Shown here in pieces: positions 1-10,533 of a stretch of DNA of 64,000 nt (positions within the stretch are counted from its first letter, which is position 1; every line of letters begins with the position of its first letter). The DNA is from Alitta virens (taxonomy: Eukaryota; Annelida; Polychaeta; Phyllodocida; Nereididae). The translations under genes and the position numbers were made by a program. Where the stretch lies: assembly GCA_932294295.1 (NCBI GenBank), contig OW028583.1:2418501-2482500 (forward strand). Reading direction: 5' to 3'. The notes below the pieces were generated by a model. That model did no database searches. It was not told where the DNA came from and saw nothing but the letters and a program-made list of their open reading frames with translations.

Positions 1-2696
1 ATTTACATATTGCAGGCCTAGAGCCTTTAACCTTTAATTAAGGCCTACCATTGTTTGGTAGTATACAAAGGACTACCTTAACATTTATATAATAAAGGTG
101 CAACTTAATATTGTGTACTACAAATGTACCTCACTATTAAGTTCACTATAAAACTGAGCCCTTGTAATATTCTTATAGTAATGTAACTATACTGTTAGAT
201 CAAGCTTGAATTTCATTTCTATATAAACAATTAACATTTATGATTTATGATAGAAATTATAAAACATTGTGAACCTAGATATTTATATTAAGTTGATATT
301 TTAACATGACAATAGGTTAAAAGTCAGGTAGCCAAATGAGTATTAGATTATTAGTTGAAGCTCCACTGTCTGTCAAAATTACTATTTTCTAAAACCTTCA
401 TTAAATGATTGAGAATCACCTTATTTGATCAAGGCACACTAAATACGTGTAAGCTAATGAATCAGGTATTAATTACAAAAAAATAAATGATACATTGAAA
501 GAAATCAAGACCAAAACATTGGCAATACAATGGAAATGGCATCATCGCCCATTGTTGAGTATTGTGATGTCATCACTTGGTTTGTTTACATGTTGGATTT
601 TTGATGGCATGATAAATTTAATACTAGGTGAAGTTTTTTTAATTTTTTATAGAGAGATAGTGAACCCAGCAAGGCTCTGAACGCCAGTGGATGGTAGGTG
701 ATCAGTATTAGGAAGACAATTCAGTGAATGCAATAGATTTTGGCCACCGTCATATTGAGTGACAATCCAGCTAAGGCCACGGTTTTTTGATCTTATGTTT
801 CTCGGAACTTTCTCGGACCGTTTTTCATGCGACGGTCGGTCGGAAAATAAAAAAAAAATAGAAAATTTACTTTAAATTTACTCCCCAGAAAGTGTTTTTT
901 TTCATATATAAATGTGCAATTTTTGATTTATTAATTGAGCGGCACTGCAAAAGCTTGGCCGGCGGTGTCGAGAAACGAAAGATAAAAAAACCGTGGCCTA
1001 AGCTGCTTTAAGCATTTGTTCAAAACAAAAAGATCAAAATTGTATCGTACTGTTTAAAATATTCATGCTTTCACCACATACACCAACACGTTCATTTTAT
1101 AGCCAACATCATATTCAAATATCCATATTATTCAGTATTTGCACCTGCTGTGTAACATATATATATTTCAAATAACACCTGTGCAAGTCAAGTTCTAATT
1201 TATTCATACCTAACCTTCATTAACATATGATATACAGCGAGAACACTATGAAGCTCACAGTCATGTATTGACTAGACAAGGCTAGTTTGTTTTAGGAGCA
1301 ACTGTCACAAACGTATGCAATAGTATATTATATACATATAATATTTCAATCGACAAAAAAAAAAAATGTATTTACCAAGAATCTCAAGTTTAAATTAATG
1401 TGATCCTATATATATAATTTTTATTGATGGAAGATGTCAGAAAAGACATATATGTCACAAGTACAAAAGATAAAAAGAATTAAAAGCAATCAGAAAATAA
1501 TCAAAAAAAGGGAATACAACAAAGACTATAGTTACAGACGGTTCCAGCAACCAAATTAAAGTATTTACATAGAAGTTAACATTAGTTTAGCTGTTTATCC
1601 ACTCCTTATAAAATCCAATCAGAATCTTTCATACATACAGCTTGTATCATAAACACAGTTATATTTTACATAATACATATTAACATGTTCAACAACATAC
1701 ATTCCTTATATATTGTATACGATATAACTATTTACAGAATGATTTTACTTCAAAATAGAGCTAAATATATATTAATTTATAGGAAGTATATATGTATATA
1801 TTTACAGAGATTATCAGACTTCACTTCTAGAAAACAAAATCACAAAGAGTTTTCATCATGGCAGTTCATGTAGGCAGTTTTAAAGTTCAAGATATATATA
1901 TGACTGCGCAATTTTTGAAGACGGATGAAGGCATTGTTTAGGCATCAGCTTGTAAAAGAAATTTTCCTGGGTTTATCAGCAAATCTATGTTTTTTTTTTT
2001 AACTTCTTAATTTTTTTTTTCTGATTTTCCCAACCACATAATATTTTCTCTTTGTAGCCAATTCTATGCAGGTTCAAGAATATCTTTGGCAGCTTCAACA
2101 TATATTTTGATAAAAATAATAATTTGCTAATCGATTAAATAATTTTCTTGAGCCCAGTAATAAGCAGTATAAATATAATATCACACTAAAAACAATTGAT
2201 AATTGTTTGAAACTTTGAAAATCAATAAAATAAACTAGACCTAGAAATACAATATCATTTTATTTAAATGCGCTTAAAATGATCCATCACAAAGTCTAAA
2301 TTTCCATGATATAGACCTTTTGATCACTATATATGTAGTACTTGTTGATTCAGAAATTTATGATCAGTAGTCCATACTTAGTAACAGTAAAGTTAAATTG
2401 CAATTTACACATCACGGAAAGGGGGGAGGGGGGGTTCTCTAAGCCCATTATCTAGGTCAAACAAAGCGTATTCTAGTGCAAACACTAGAGTGATGCAAAG
2501 TTACATCAGAGCCTACAATTTAAACAAAACTGTCAATCGAATAATAGGCATGACCTTGTGCTGAACCCTCAGATCATTTAAATCACTAAATTATCGCTCA
2601 ATGTCAAAAGCTGCTCAAGTTCAATAAATCTATTTCAGGTAAGAATCTAGCTGCACATACTGCAATATTCGATTAAATAATTGCTCTTAAACTCAC
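1..2696. other. AT-rich non-coding stretch, probable intron 1 of the MBOAT-like gene
   Basis: No convincing exon was found on either strand. The stretch is strongly AT-rich with a short G-rich patch near 2420-2435. It lies downstream, in minus-strand sense, of the splice donor that ends the MBOAT-like exon at 2697, so the simplest reading is the start of a long intron with the remaining exons beyond base 1. It contains one MITE (775-998). A TA-rich segment near 1405-1460 resembles one near 11830-11910 and may be a repeat tail. Confidence 0.5.
772..1001. mobile_element. Harbinger-type MITE with TAA target duplication
   Basis: The element at 775-998 is 224 bp and begins GGCCACGGTTTTTT. Its end is the inverted complement of its start for about 30 bp, with roughly 27 of 30 matching. 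It is flanked on both sides by TAA (772-774 and 999-1001). Three-base TWA duplications with GGCC-type termini are typical of PIF/Harbinger elements. It has no coding capacity and is too short to be autonomous, so it would need transposase supplied in trans. Confidence 0.75.
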
Positions 2697-2765
2697 CTGA
2701 TCAAGAGGTAAATTCATCCTCATCGCCAGGGGCTGCAAAATCCGGCTACCTTGATAAAGAGGCAT
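2697..2765 (-). CDS. First coding exon of an MBOAT1/2-like lysophospholipid acyltransferase (partial gene)
   Basis: Read on the minus strand, an ATG at 2765-2763 opens a 23-codon exon that ends exactly at a good donor (CAG then gtgagt) in phase 0. The peptide carries GSRILQPL followed by NLPLDQ. From family knowledge, vertebrate MBOAT1 and MBOAT2 start with a similar short block (GST-L-PL ... PLDQ or PIDQ) immediately before VNFV, where their first transmembrane region begins. Those ER-membrane enzymes re-acylate lysophosphatidylethanolamine and lysophosphatidylserine in phospholipid remodelling. Only this exon lies in the window; the next should begin with a VNF-like residue set at coordinates below 1. 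The match is short, so the call rests on motif spacing, exon position and the splice site. A chance open stretch cannot be excluded. Confidence 0.6.
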
Positions 2766-3230
2766 CTCGACAATGACTGACAGGTCCGCTAACTGTCCAA
2801 TTTACAAATCGCCTACACCGAATTGGCACTTTCCAATTCCGCCAACTACAGTTCAGTTGACAGATCTGCTAAAATACTGTCACTCCAGCATAGTACATTC
2901 CATAGAAGGCGAATTAGAGAATTAAATTGGCTGCCAAAGTGCAGAGACTTTTCCTCTAAGCCTGGAGGTATTAATAGGTCTCAGAATCAAACACCCAGCC
3001 CACCATTCAGCCCGCTGGTGGCTCCACCAATGGATAGTGGCAGAACTAAAATATTTTTATCCCATTTTTTTGGAACAGATTGGCGGCGCCACTATCTTTG
3101 AAAAAAAAATGTGTACGTCACCAACAATCAGTTGCTGATTGACTGTCGAAGTGACGACATCTCAAAACTCCCGTTATCACCCACTGCAGTGTTGGTACTG
3201 CTGCTACTGAGGTAGGCCTATGCACTAAAT
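2766..3230 (-). promoter_or_regulatory. Probable 5' UTR and promoter region of the MBOAT-like gene
   Basis: Base composition rises in GC relative to the AT-rich flanks just upstream, in minus sense, of the MBOAT-like start codon. This suits a first-exon/promoter region. No TATA box or other decisive motif stands out. The plus-strand open stretch here (2823-3101) has no recognisable product and starts at a non-ATG codon, so I do not call it a gene. Confidence 0.35.
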
Positions 3231-4609
3231 TATAACATGAAACTAAGTCTGGCAATTGGCATGCTAAATACAGCCAGTGATAATAAGAGGGCAAGAAACA
3301 TATTTATATCTTCAATTAATTAATTGAGAAATTATATGAAATCAAACTCACCTAAATGGCTTACTGCATGTATGATAATTTAGTTGTTATAACATTGTCT
3401 GGATTATTACTGGTGTTAGCATTGAATTTTTACTTATATATAAAAACACATGTTATGATTGAAAAATAAATTAATTCAATTTTACAATAGTACAAATGAA
3501 TCATACATGCATAAATCCTAGTTATTTCTCCTTGAACCAAAATGTAATTAATATATTGGGTTTAGTGATAATTAATTGCTTCATCACCTCTAAGCATAAT
3601 TTTCATTCAATCATATAATTCTAAAGTAAACTATGATTTATTATTTTTGTTGATTATTACACTGTATTTTGATTGAAAATGTAATTAAATATAGTGACTA
3701 ATTAATATTTAAATGCTGGTTATAAATCATTTATCAATTATATATTTTATTTGATATAGTCTATAATACTTACTGAATATATGATTCAATGAGAAAGAGA
3801 AATGCATTTTTCAAGGAGACGGTGAGGTTTTTGTAGTTACTGGATTTAACACAAGATGTCAGGAAGGTCTAATAAAACTGGTTTGATAGTTTCCTGCTGG
3901 ATGTCGCCACTTGTACTATTTTATGCTAACTGTCACAAACTTGATTTATCTCTGATATATATATGGCAGCTACACACTGCAAAGATAAACTTTCAGTTTC
4001 CTATAGTCCACCACATGGGCTCGCTGTTCCTTTGTGTTCTCCAAAGCCCGATTGAGGGTAATGCCTTAACTACAGTGTCACAATGCATATTCCTAAGATT
4101 TACATGACTACTTAATAATGTAGCAATCAATCAAATCAAGTGGTTTTATATTTATATGTGCAGAAAAAACTGAATGCGACTTTTACTAGACTTATGCGCT
4201 TATCATAGTTTTTCATTTTTAAAATCCTACATATATATGAAGAATAGATGAAGTGCCAAATTTACACATTTTGAATAATTCTACTGGTGGCCTTGACCTT
4301 TGCCCTCCAAGGTCTTTACCAAATTTGTATTCCTATACCATTTTCTATTTATTCAGTATTGAAGCTGTGGATAGAAATAGTGTGACATTTCTGGGTTCTG
4401 TTAAAAAATAAAATTTTCGTTTTCATGGCAACCATGCTCCATAACAGGAATTTTTTGAGGTGGGTCCATATATCCAAACCTATTAATCCCCTCTATCATT
4501 GTGCAACATTTCAGAGCTGTATCACAGTGAACGATTAATTATGCCAAATTTTGGAGCTTAGAACCCTGACTATATAAGGCCAACACCATTACGACATCCT
4601 CATAAAGCC
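3231..4609. other. AT-rich intergenic sequence, nothing identified
   Basis: No exon, RNA gene or clear repeat boundary could be supported. Short open frames such as 3856-4107 look random in composition. Confidence 0.5.
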
Positions 4610-5395
4610 ATTCTTGGCAAAAAGCTACAGTAGTATGGTTCTACTGTAGCCTTTAAGATACTAGGTCACAGTCAAATTGTATGGTTTTTTTTTGTAGCAG
4701 CTAAGTCCTTGTTAAAATAATTAATTATATACTTAATAGATATGGTAGTACTTAAGCTACTTGGTCTAATTTCCTTTTCACAGGCACTAAAAATGTAGTT
4801 TAGTTGCCTTGTGGTGAAAAAACCACATCCTCAATAAGCTATTGCAAAAGTAGCCATTGAGCTATTTTTCACAGGCCTGTTGCATTATATTACAGGTCTT
4901 TCTTAGCATTGAACCGAAGCCTGGTAGTCAAGCAATTGCACCTCTCTAAGTTATGGCAGTCACGAAAGCTATAATTTCATGGTAATATGGTAGCCTTTCA
5001 GCTACATATATGTTCACATACCTGTGTATGAAATAACAGAATGAAGTCGTAAAACAACTACATCCTCAATAATCGACGGTAGCCTGAAAAGTACAGTTTT
5101 GTGTTAAAGTAGTCATAAAGCTAATTGTTCAGAGTTTTATTGTATTAAATAACAGGTCTTTTTTTTGTATTGAACTTAGGACCTGGTATTTTTAGCAGAG
5201 AAGCTACAGTTTCTTGGTTCTACAATAGCCATTAAGCTTTAAGTTCACAGTCCTATCTGTATGAAACAACAGATCTTTGTTTGTATTGGACCAAGGCGTT
5301 ATAGTCTCTAAACTATAGTTGTCAAAAAGCTACAGTTTTATGGTTCTATGGTATCTTAACTATCTTTAAAGCCAACTGTTCGGAGTCCTATTTTG
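4610..5395. repeat. Degenerate tandem repeat with a unit of roughly 150 bp
   Basis: The same words recur in the same order, including AAGCTACAGT, TGGTTCTA, GGTAGCC, CACAGTC, TGTATGAAA, AACAGGTCTTT and GTATTGAACC. Examples start near 4620, 4960, 5060, 5210 and 5320. Copies are diverged and unequal in length. The block runs directly up to the transposase remnant and may be part of the same decayed element. Confidence 0.6.
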
Positions 5396-5403
5396 CTAAA
5401 CAT

Positions 5404-6050
5404 ATGTTAAGTAAAAATTCTAATTGTGAAGATGATTGGGATAATTTTCTTCTCAAACCAGAGGACTTATATAATGAAGCAATACAGTCTGTGGATACCA
5501 TTGCAACTGATCACCCATATTCCCAACCCTGCCAACCAATAAATATTACCACTGATGAGTTTCCAGATTTAATTGAAACTAATGCAACTGCATATATTGC
5601 AGGATATTTGATTAAAAAGTTCCCTTTAATTCTTTCATATCAAAATTGTAAGCAATTACTCACAACATCTCTTCAGGAACAACCAGATAATGATAAATAC
5701 ATATTTTTAAAGCATAAGCAATATTCAACATTGTCATCAGATTCTGGCCTTGTCATCCCTGTGAATCATTTATTTCTTTGCTAGAGTCCTTTCAACAAAT
5801 TTTAGCTTTTCAATTAAATATTTTTTCTCCAAATAACATAACAAGGAAAATTACAGATTTATGTTTTGAAAAACTTTCATGCCATCAAAATTTAACTTGT
5901 GGTCAAAATCTTTGCAAAAATTTAATCGAATCAATGACCAAATTATTCATTAGGATTAAATTTCACTTTCAAGTTAAAGAGGCAAATCGCTTTCTTAGTC
6001 AGAGTAAATCATTGAAAAACAAAAAATTATTGAAACTTACTTATCAGTGA
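5404..6050 (+). pseudogene. P-element/THAP9-like transposase C-terminal remnant, frameshifted
   Basis: Two overlapping reading frames (5404-5784 and about 5778-6050) join into one protein-like stretch if a frameshift occurred near 5760-5780. The first part contains AYIAGYLIKKF followed by a Cys and a conserved-looking SGLVIP segment. The second ends with KNKKLLKLTYQ then a stop. A YIAGY-(V/I)-K block, a G-L-x-x-P segment, and a basic RLKKL-type tail at the very end occur in the C-terminal regions of P-element-like and THAP9 transposases. No THAP zinc-finger domain or catalytic core was found upstream, where degenerate tandem repeats lie instead. It is therefore a dead 3' fragment. The family call is by motif order only. 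Confidence 0.55.
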
Positions 6051-7784
6051 AATTATTCTAATAATACACAATTATATTATATTAGTTTTTACATTAAGAA
6101 ATAACTTTACTGTCTATTACCACTAGGGGTCATTATCTGAAATGGTATAAACAGATTGAATTGCTTCATTGTAAATGGTATATATATAAACCACAAACTT
6201 GTCAACAGGACTTCTCAGTCATTGATATCAAAACTGATCTATAGTTATATGACTAAGAAACTAACTTAAAAACGTATTCATACATATAAATATCTTAGTT
6301 AATTAGTTAATGACTTAAAAAGTAAACTCTAATTTATTCAGTATTTGAACAATAATCCAAGGAGCATGAATTATCATTTATAGAACGGGTTCTATATAAT
6401 TAAAGTTTCTTAAGGATTATCTTAGTGTTATTATTTTGTCCCCTGGATCTCTTCATAGCAATTATTGATATTATGCAGAAATACCTTTTACTGACACTAC
6501 CAGGCACAAATGGCATCTTTTTCAGGCTCATTAATTTATGTTTCAAATAATACAACCAGTTTCTTAAATTATCATTTACAAAACAAATTTTATAGATATA
6601 CTGAATAGTCAAAATATTTATACTAATATTTATAAAAGAGCTTGCATATAGTGAATTTATCGTTAGTCTATACATAATAAATAATACAACATTTCATACT
6701 GAGAATATTGTATCTATCTTTTATCATATATCTAGTGTGACTTATATTTTATCATAAATAGGGTTTAACATGTTTATTAATGCTAATAAAAATACTCAGC
6801 AAAAGTCTCAACATCATACAATTATTAAGAAACAATGTATATTATAAGGTCAGTTAAATAGCTAATATTTAATATGACTACACCTATTTATATATTTATC
6901 TATTACCATGCAAGTATTTATTTATTTTAATTATTTATTAACCATGTCATGTATCAGATATTTATTAAAATTATATATATTTATCTATTTATTGCCATGC
7001 AACTATTTATTTATTTATTATCTATCTATTTATTTATCACCATGTCAATGTCATGTATCAGCTATTTGTATATATGTAAAAAAAATGTATAGTATTTATA
7101 TTATATGTATGCATGTTATATTTATTATTTATACACAATGTGTGACTGCATGAATATCTTATATAATATATGGCAAACATATGGTTATTATTGTAAGCAA
7201 AATATCAAATGAAATCAATTTGAGGGGCTGGAATACTCCAAATTTCCAATTTGTATAACAATGCATGAGGCCAATAAATATTTAAAAATTGAATTCTCAT
7301 TATTTTCATTATTCCTGACTAGCAATAAATATATACTATCATATTATTCATAATTATGGGTTTACATTAGCAATCTGCAATTGACTGTGTGCTGCAGTAG
7401 TTCTGCTACCATTAGCCAGATGGCGACGTCACAAACTGGTTCCCATTGTGTACATGCTAGCCTGCGCATCTTGTAGTAGATCATCTTTGATGTAATATCC
7501 TATGGAAGATCAACTTAATATCGCTTTGTTAATGGGGAGCCCAGAATTTTGACGAATAATCTTGAAACGATGACGTTCGCGCTAGCAATCCACATTGTTA
7601 TGATGACGCCATGTCACACCAGGGGGCCAGTGTAAGCGACTGCAGCGCCCCTGGCGGCCAAAGATACACATTACAATTCCTGAGCAGATCTGACTTATTT
7701 TGCCTCTAAAATCATTATTTATTGTCCGATTTTGAAAATTAAAAAACATACATGAGTCTTATTAAACGAACACAGACTGTAACA
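6051..7784. other. AT-rich intergenic region with TTTA-rich low-complexity stretch
   Basis: No gene was supported. Between about 6880 and 7090 the sequence is dominated by TATTTATT-type words, with the phrase ACCATG(T/C) followed by TATTTATTTA recurring. This gives open but meaningless frames on the plus strand. GC rises near 7420-7680, where several GACGTC-like and GCGCCC words occur, but no exon was recognised. Confidence 0.45.
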
Positions 7785-9568
7785 TTAAAGGGGAACACAA
7801 GGACATTTGCATGTCAATTTTAAAAGATCTATTAGAGGTAAAGAAACAAATTGGAGTGAATTATTTTTTTTTTAAGTCATGTTTAGTATGATTTTACGCC
7901 GATTAAAAGTGCAATTTTCACCATCCGCCGAAATGCTGGGGGCCGCCATTATTGCACACGACACCAATGCTGGTGACGTCACTTATGTCCTAACTCCTAA
8001 GTATTGAATGTAGCTAGCTGTAAAATTATTCCTAAATCTGCACAGATTGCAATTATTCATTCATTGTTCATTGCAATAAATTGAAAAGACCAGTCTGAAA
8101 AGATAGCATTAGTTCAACTTCTTTTGGACTAATTGCAATGAAGTGATTTGTATTGATTATAGCACTTTCCTCCCCCAGGCTTAATGGGGGCCCCCATTAA
8201 GCCTGGGTGTTATAAAATAAACAAGAGACTGTACAATGGGCATATATGATCATCATTATAATACTACAAAACCATAAGGTATTAACAACTATTACAAACT
8301 ATTTTTTGGAGTTTATACAAATGTATTTGAATTTTATTGTATGCATACCTATAATTTTAATATCCTATAGTCCTCACACCTAATTTATTCGTAATTTATA
8401 TATCTGTTCCTAACATTCAAGTTAGTCTGTTTCAAATTAAAATTAATGTATTGAATTTTATTGTATTCCCTTTTAATTATTTACCAATGAAGGGAGTTTA
8501 AACAAAAATACATATAGATATATTATTGCAGTTTTTATTACCACTACATGTTAACACCATGTAATTATAATTTATATAATAAGTTTACATTTAGTATCAT
8601 TATCAGTTGGGCACATATATATGTTCCTAATACACTGTATTGAGTTTTCGAGATTTTATTAAAAGGATGTTCCCTTCAAGTAATCTTCACAAGATTATCA
8701 TTATGAAGAAATATTAAGGGGCCATCCAAATTGATAGGTTTATAAATATTGAATCCGATATTTTCTAGTATGCCAAAAAGTTATATTCACCATCAGTGTC
8801 ACAATTACATTTACTTAAAAGAAATCAGCCTGACACGTTGTCATCTATAGGTGCTACGTGCAATCAGTGCCGTTCTTTTAGGACTACAATATATATGTTC
8901 CTATTAATTTAACTTAACCAGTCATGTTCATTGCAATTATACTGCACAACTAAACTGCGAGGCATGAACGGGTAGAAAGATGGTGTTGACACCAATAAAA
9001 AATAAATTTGTGGCTCTAAAAGCTGTGAAAAAGTAAGTTATCTATGACTTGTAGTTGTTGTGATATGAGTTTTTAATAATGAGGGAAATTAGGCATACAA
9101 AATAGCAAATCTAGAAAATTTATCCTATCATAGATTTATTTGAAACTCACATGTGACAATACACCCAAAGAATTAGTGATGGATTATTGTTAGCAATTTC
9201 GATTCAATTCATTTAACACATTTAGGCCTAGGCCTATATAATTGCATTGCTTAACATATTTCAATGGCAATTTACTTGACACTTGGTAAGAACCGTGAAA
9301 TTCTCTTATAACAAAGGTTTAAGTGCAATTAACCTGTTTCTGAAACTCTAGGCTGAGACCTAGGACAACAGTGACGTATTTCCGGCGAGTGCCAGACGCC
9401 CGGGAAAGTCAAAATGGCGGCCTCCAGTGTTCACAAGACAGTGCTAATAAATGTCGGATATTACATTACCAGTGCGCATATACAAGTTATGTATAGCGTG
9501 GATGTGTTCCAATGGACGAAACCTAACATCTGAGAGGTAAAGTGCTGAAGGTGTTAGTTCCCCTTTAA
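7785..9568. mobile_element. Candidate TTAA-flanked DNA transposon, non-autonomous
   Basis: TTAA at 7785-7788 is followed by AGGGGAACACAA. At the other end GTGTTAGTTCCCCT precedes TTAA at 9565-9568. The nine terminal bases AGGGGAACA match the inverted right end closely, and subterminal segments on both sides contain an inverted GGCCGCCATT word (near 7941-7952 and 9411-9422). TTAA duplications point to piggyBac- or Kolobok-type insertion. No transposase ORF lies inside the 1776-bp body. The inverted repeats are short, so two independent insertions bracketing unrelated DNA is an alternative. Confidence 0.4.
8174..8207. repeat. Perfect 34-bp palindrome
   Basis: CCCAGGCTTAATGGGGG is followed with no spacer by its exact reverse complement, with the centre between 8190 and 8191. 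It could extrude as a cruciform. It lies inside the candidate TTAA element. Confidence 0.95.
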
Positions 9569-10057
9569 GTTTTCATATAGAACAACACAATTTCAAGCTA
9601 TAATGTCACTATATTTTCAGCAAAGAAGCAGCTAGGTGTAATTAATGCTCTTGGCATATTTCTAAACCACGTCCCTCCAAAGATTTTTTAAATTTTATTT
9701 CCCTCTGGCAATGTCTGGGCTCCTTCTATTAAATCTGTACATGGATAGCCAAATTTGATTTTAAAAACCACTGGCACAAGCAATATATTGTCTGTATTTT
9801 AAGTTTAATTTTATCATTATTTTTTACTAGTCAACTTTCTGTAAAATATATAGTTATAACATGTAGTATAGACTGTTGCCTTAACCCTTATAGTGTTACT
9901 TTTAATAATAAGACTTTATCATTAAGGAAATATGTTAATGTATTTTGTAATAATTATATATATATGCTTTTTTATTTCATGAATGATGTCATATCTCAAT
10001 AAAATTTTATAGACATATTATAAAGCTTCGCTCACTCCTGGCAATGACAGCTACATA
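9569..10057. other. AT-rich intergenic sequence, nothing identified
   Basis: The stretch lies between the right end of the candidate transposon and the PYCR upstream region. No coding or repeat feature was recognised. Confidence 0.4.
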
Positions 10058-10311
10058 TTATTTCGGACTCGGATGACGACTTTGCCTGTTGACGACTTGG
10101 CCAACAATCCACCACACCAGCCCAAAGAGGGCAGTACCTGTCAGTTGAATGGCGGGAAATGAGTGAAACATCTGTATGAATTGTCTGTGGCCCTATTCAG
10201 CATATTGCGGTAAACATGTACCAGTTAGACAATACCTTGACCTTCCGGTATCTCTGGCTCCATTCGCACACGTTTGGGTGTATTAGATCTCTTTGACTGG
10301 AACATAGACAT
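10058..10311 (-). CDS. Doubtful two-exon micropeptide divergent from PYCR
   Basis: On the minus strand an ATG at 10311-10309 opens a frame rich in basic residues (SKRSNTPKRVRMEP). It reaches two alternative donors after 10242 or 10236. An acceptor before 10137 continues either in the same phase 1 to a TAA at 10058-10060. The product would be 49 or 51 aa ending TALFGLVWWIVGQVV then a basic tail, that is, a short membrane anchor with a positively charged C-terminus. I recognise no family. The frame upstream of the ATG also stays open and hydrophobic for about 24 codons before a stop. Plus-strand frames are also open here, so chance is a serious alternative. If real, it would share a divergent promoter with PYCR exon 1a. 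Confidence 0.22.
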
Positions 10312-10533
10312 GGCATCAACAAACAGGGTTGCTGTAAGAAGAAATGCCAGGATGTACTTCCAAAAAGTGATTAGTGCTGCCACTGGTGTTCATTTCAACT
10401 AGAACCTGGCGTCCCCTAGTGTTTAATGCATAGCGCCCTCTCTTGCTAACTGTTGAACCACTCTCTGGCGACCTTTAGAGCTGCAAAAAAAAGTGTTTTT
10501 GCAAAGTATTCGTGGCAGTTAAAACCAGTTTAT

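Noticed and set aside
2823..3101. 92-codon plus-strand frame upstream of the MBOAT-like exon
   Set aside because: Starts at a non-ATG codon, no recognisable domain, and overlies the probable 5' UTR/promoter of the minus-strand gene.
6908..7153. 81-codon hydrophobic Tyr/Ile/Leu-rich frame, considered as a membrane protein
   Set aside because: It is the translation of TTTATT low-complexity DNA.
9413..9532. ATG in an AAAATGGCGGCC context opening 39 codons, considered as a gene start
   Set aside because: It lies in the right terminal part of the candidate TTAA element, whose left end contains the inverted GGCCGCCATT; no donor or family similarity.
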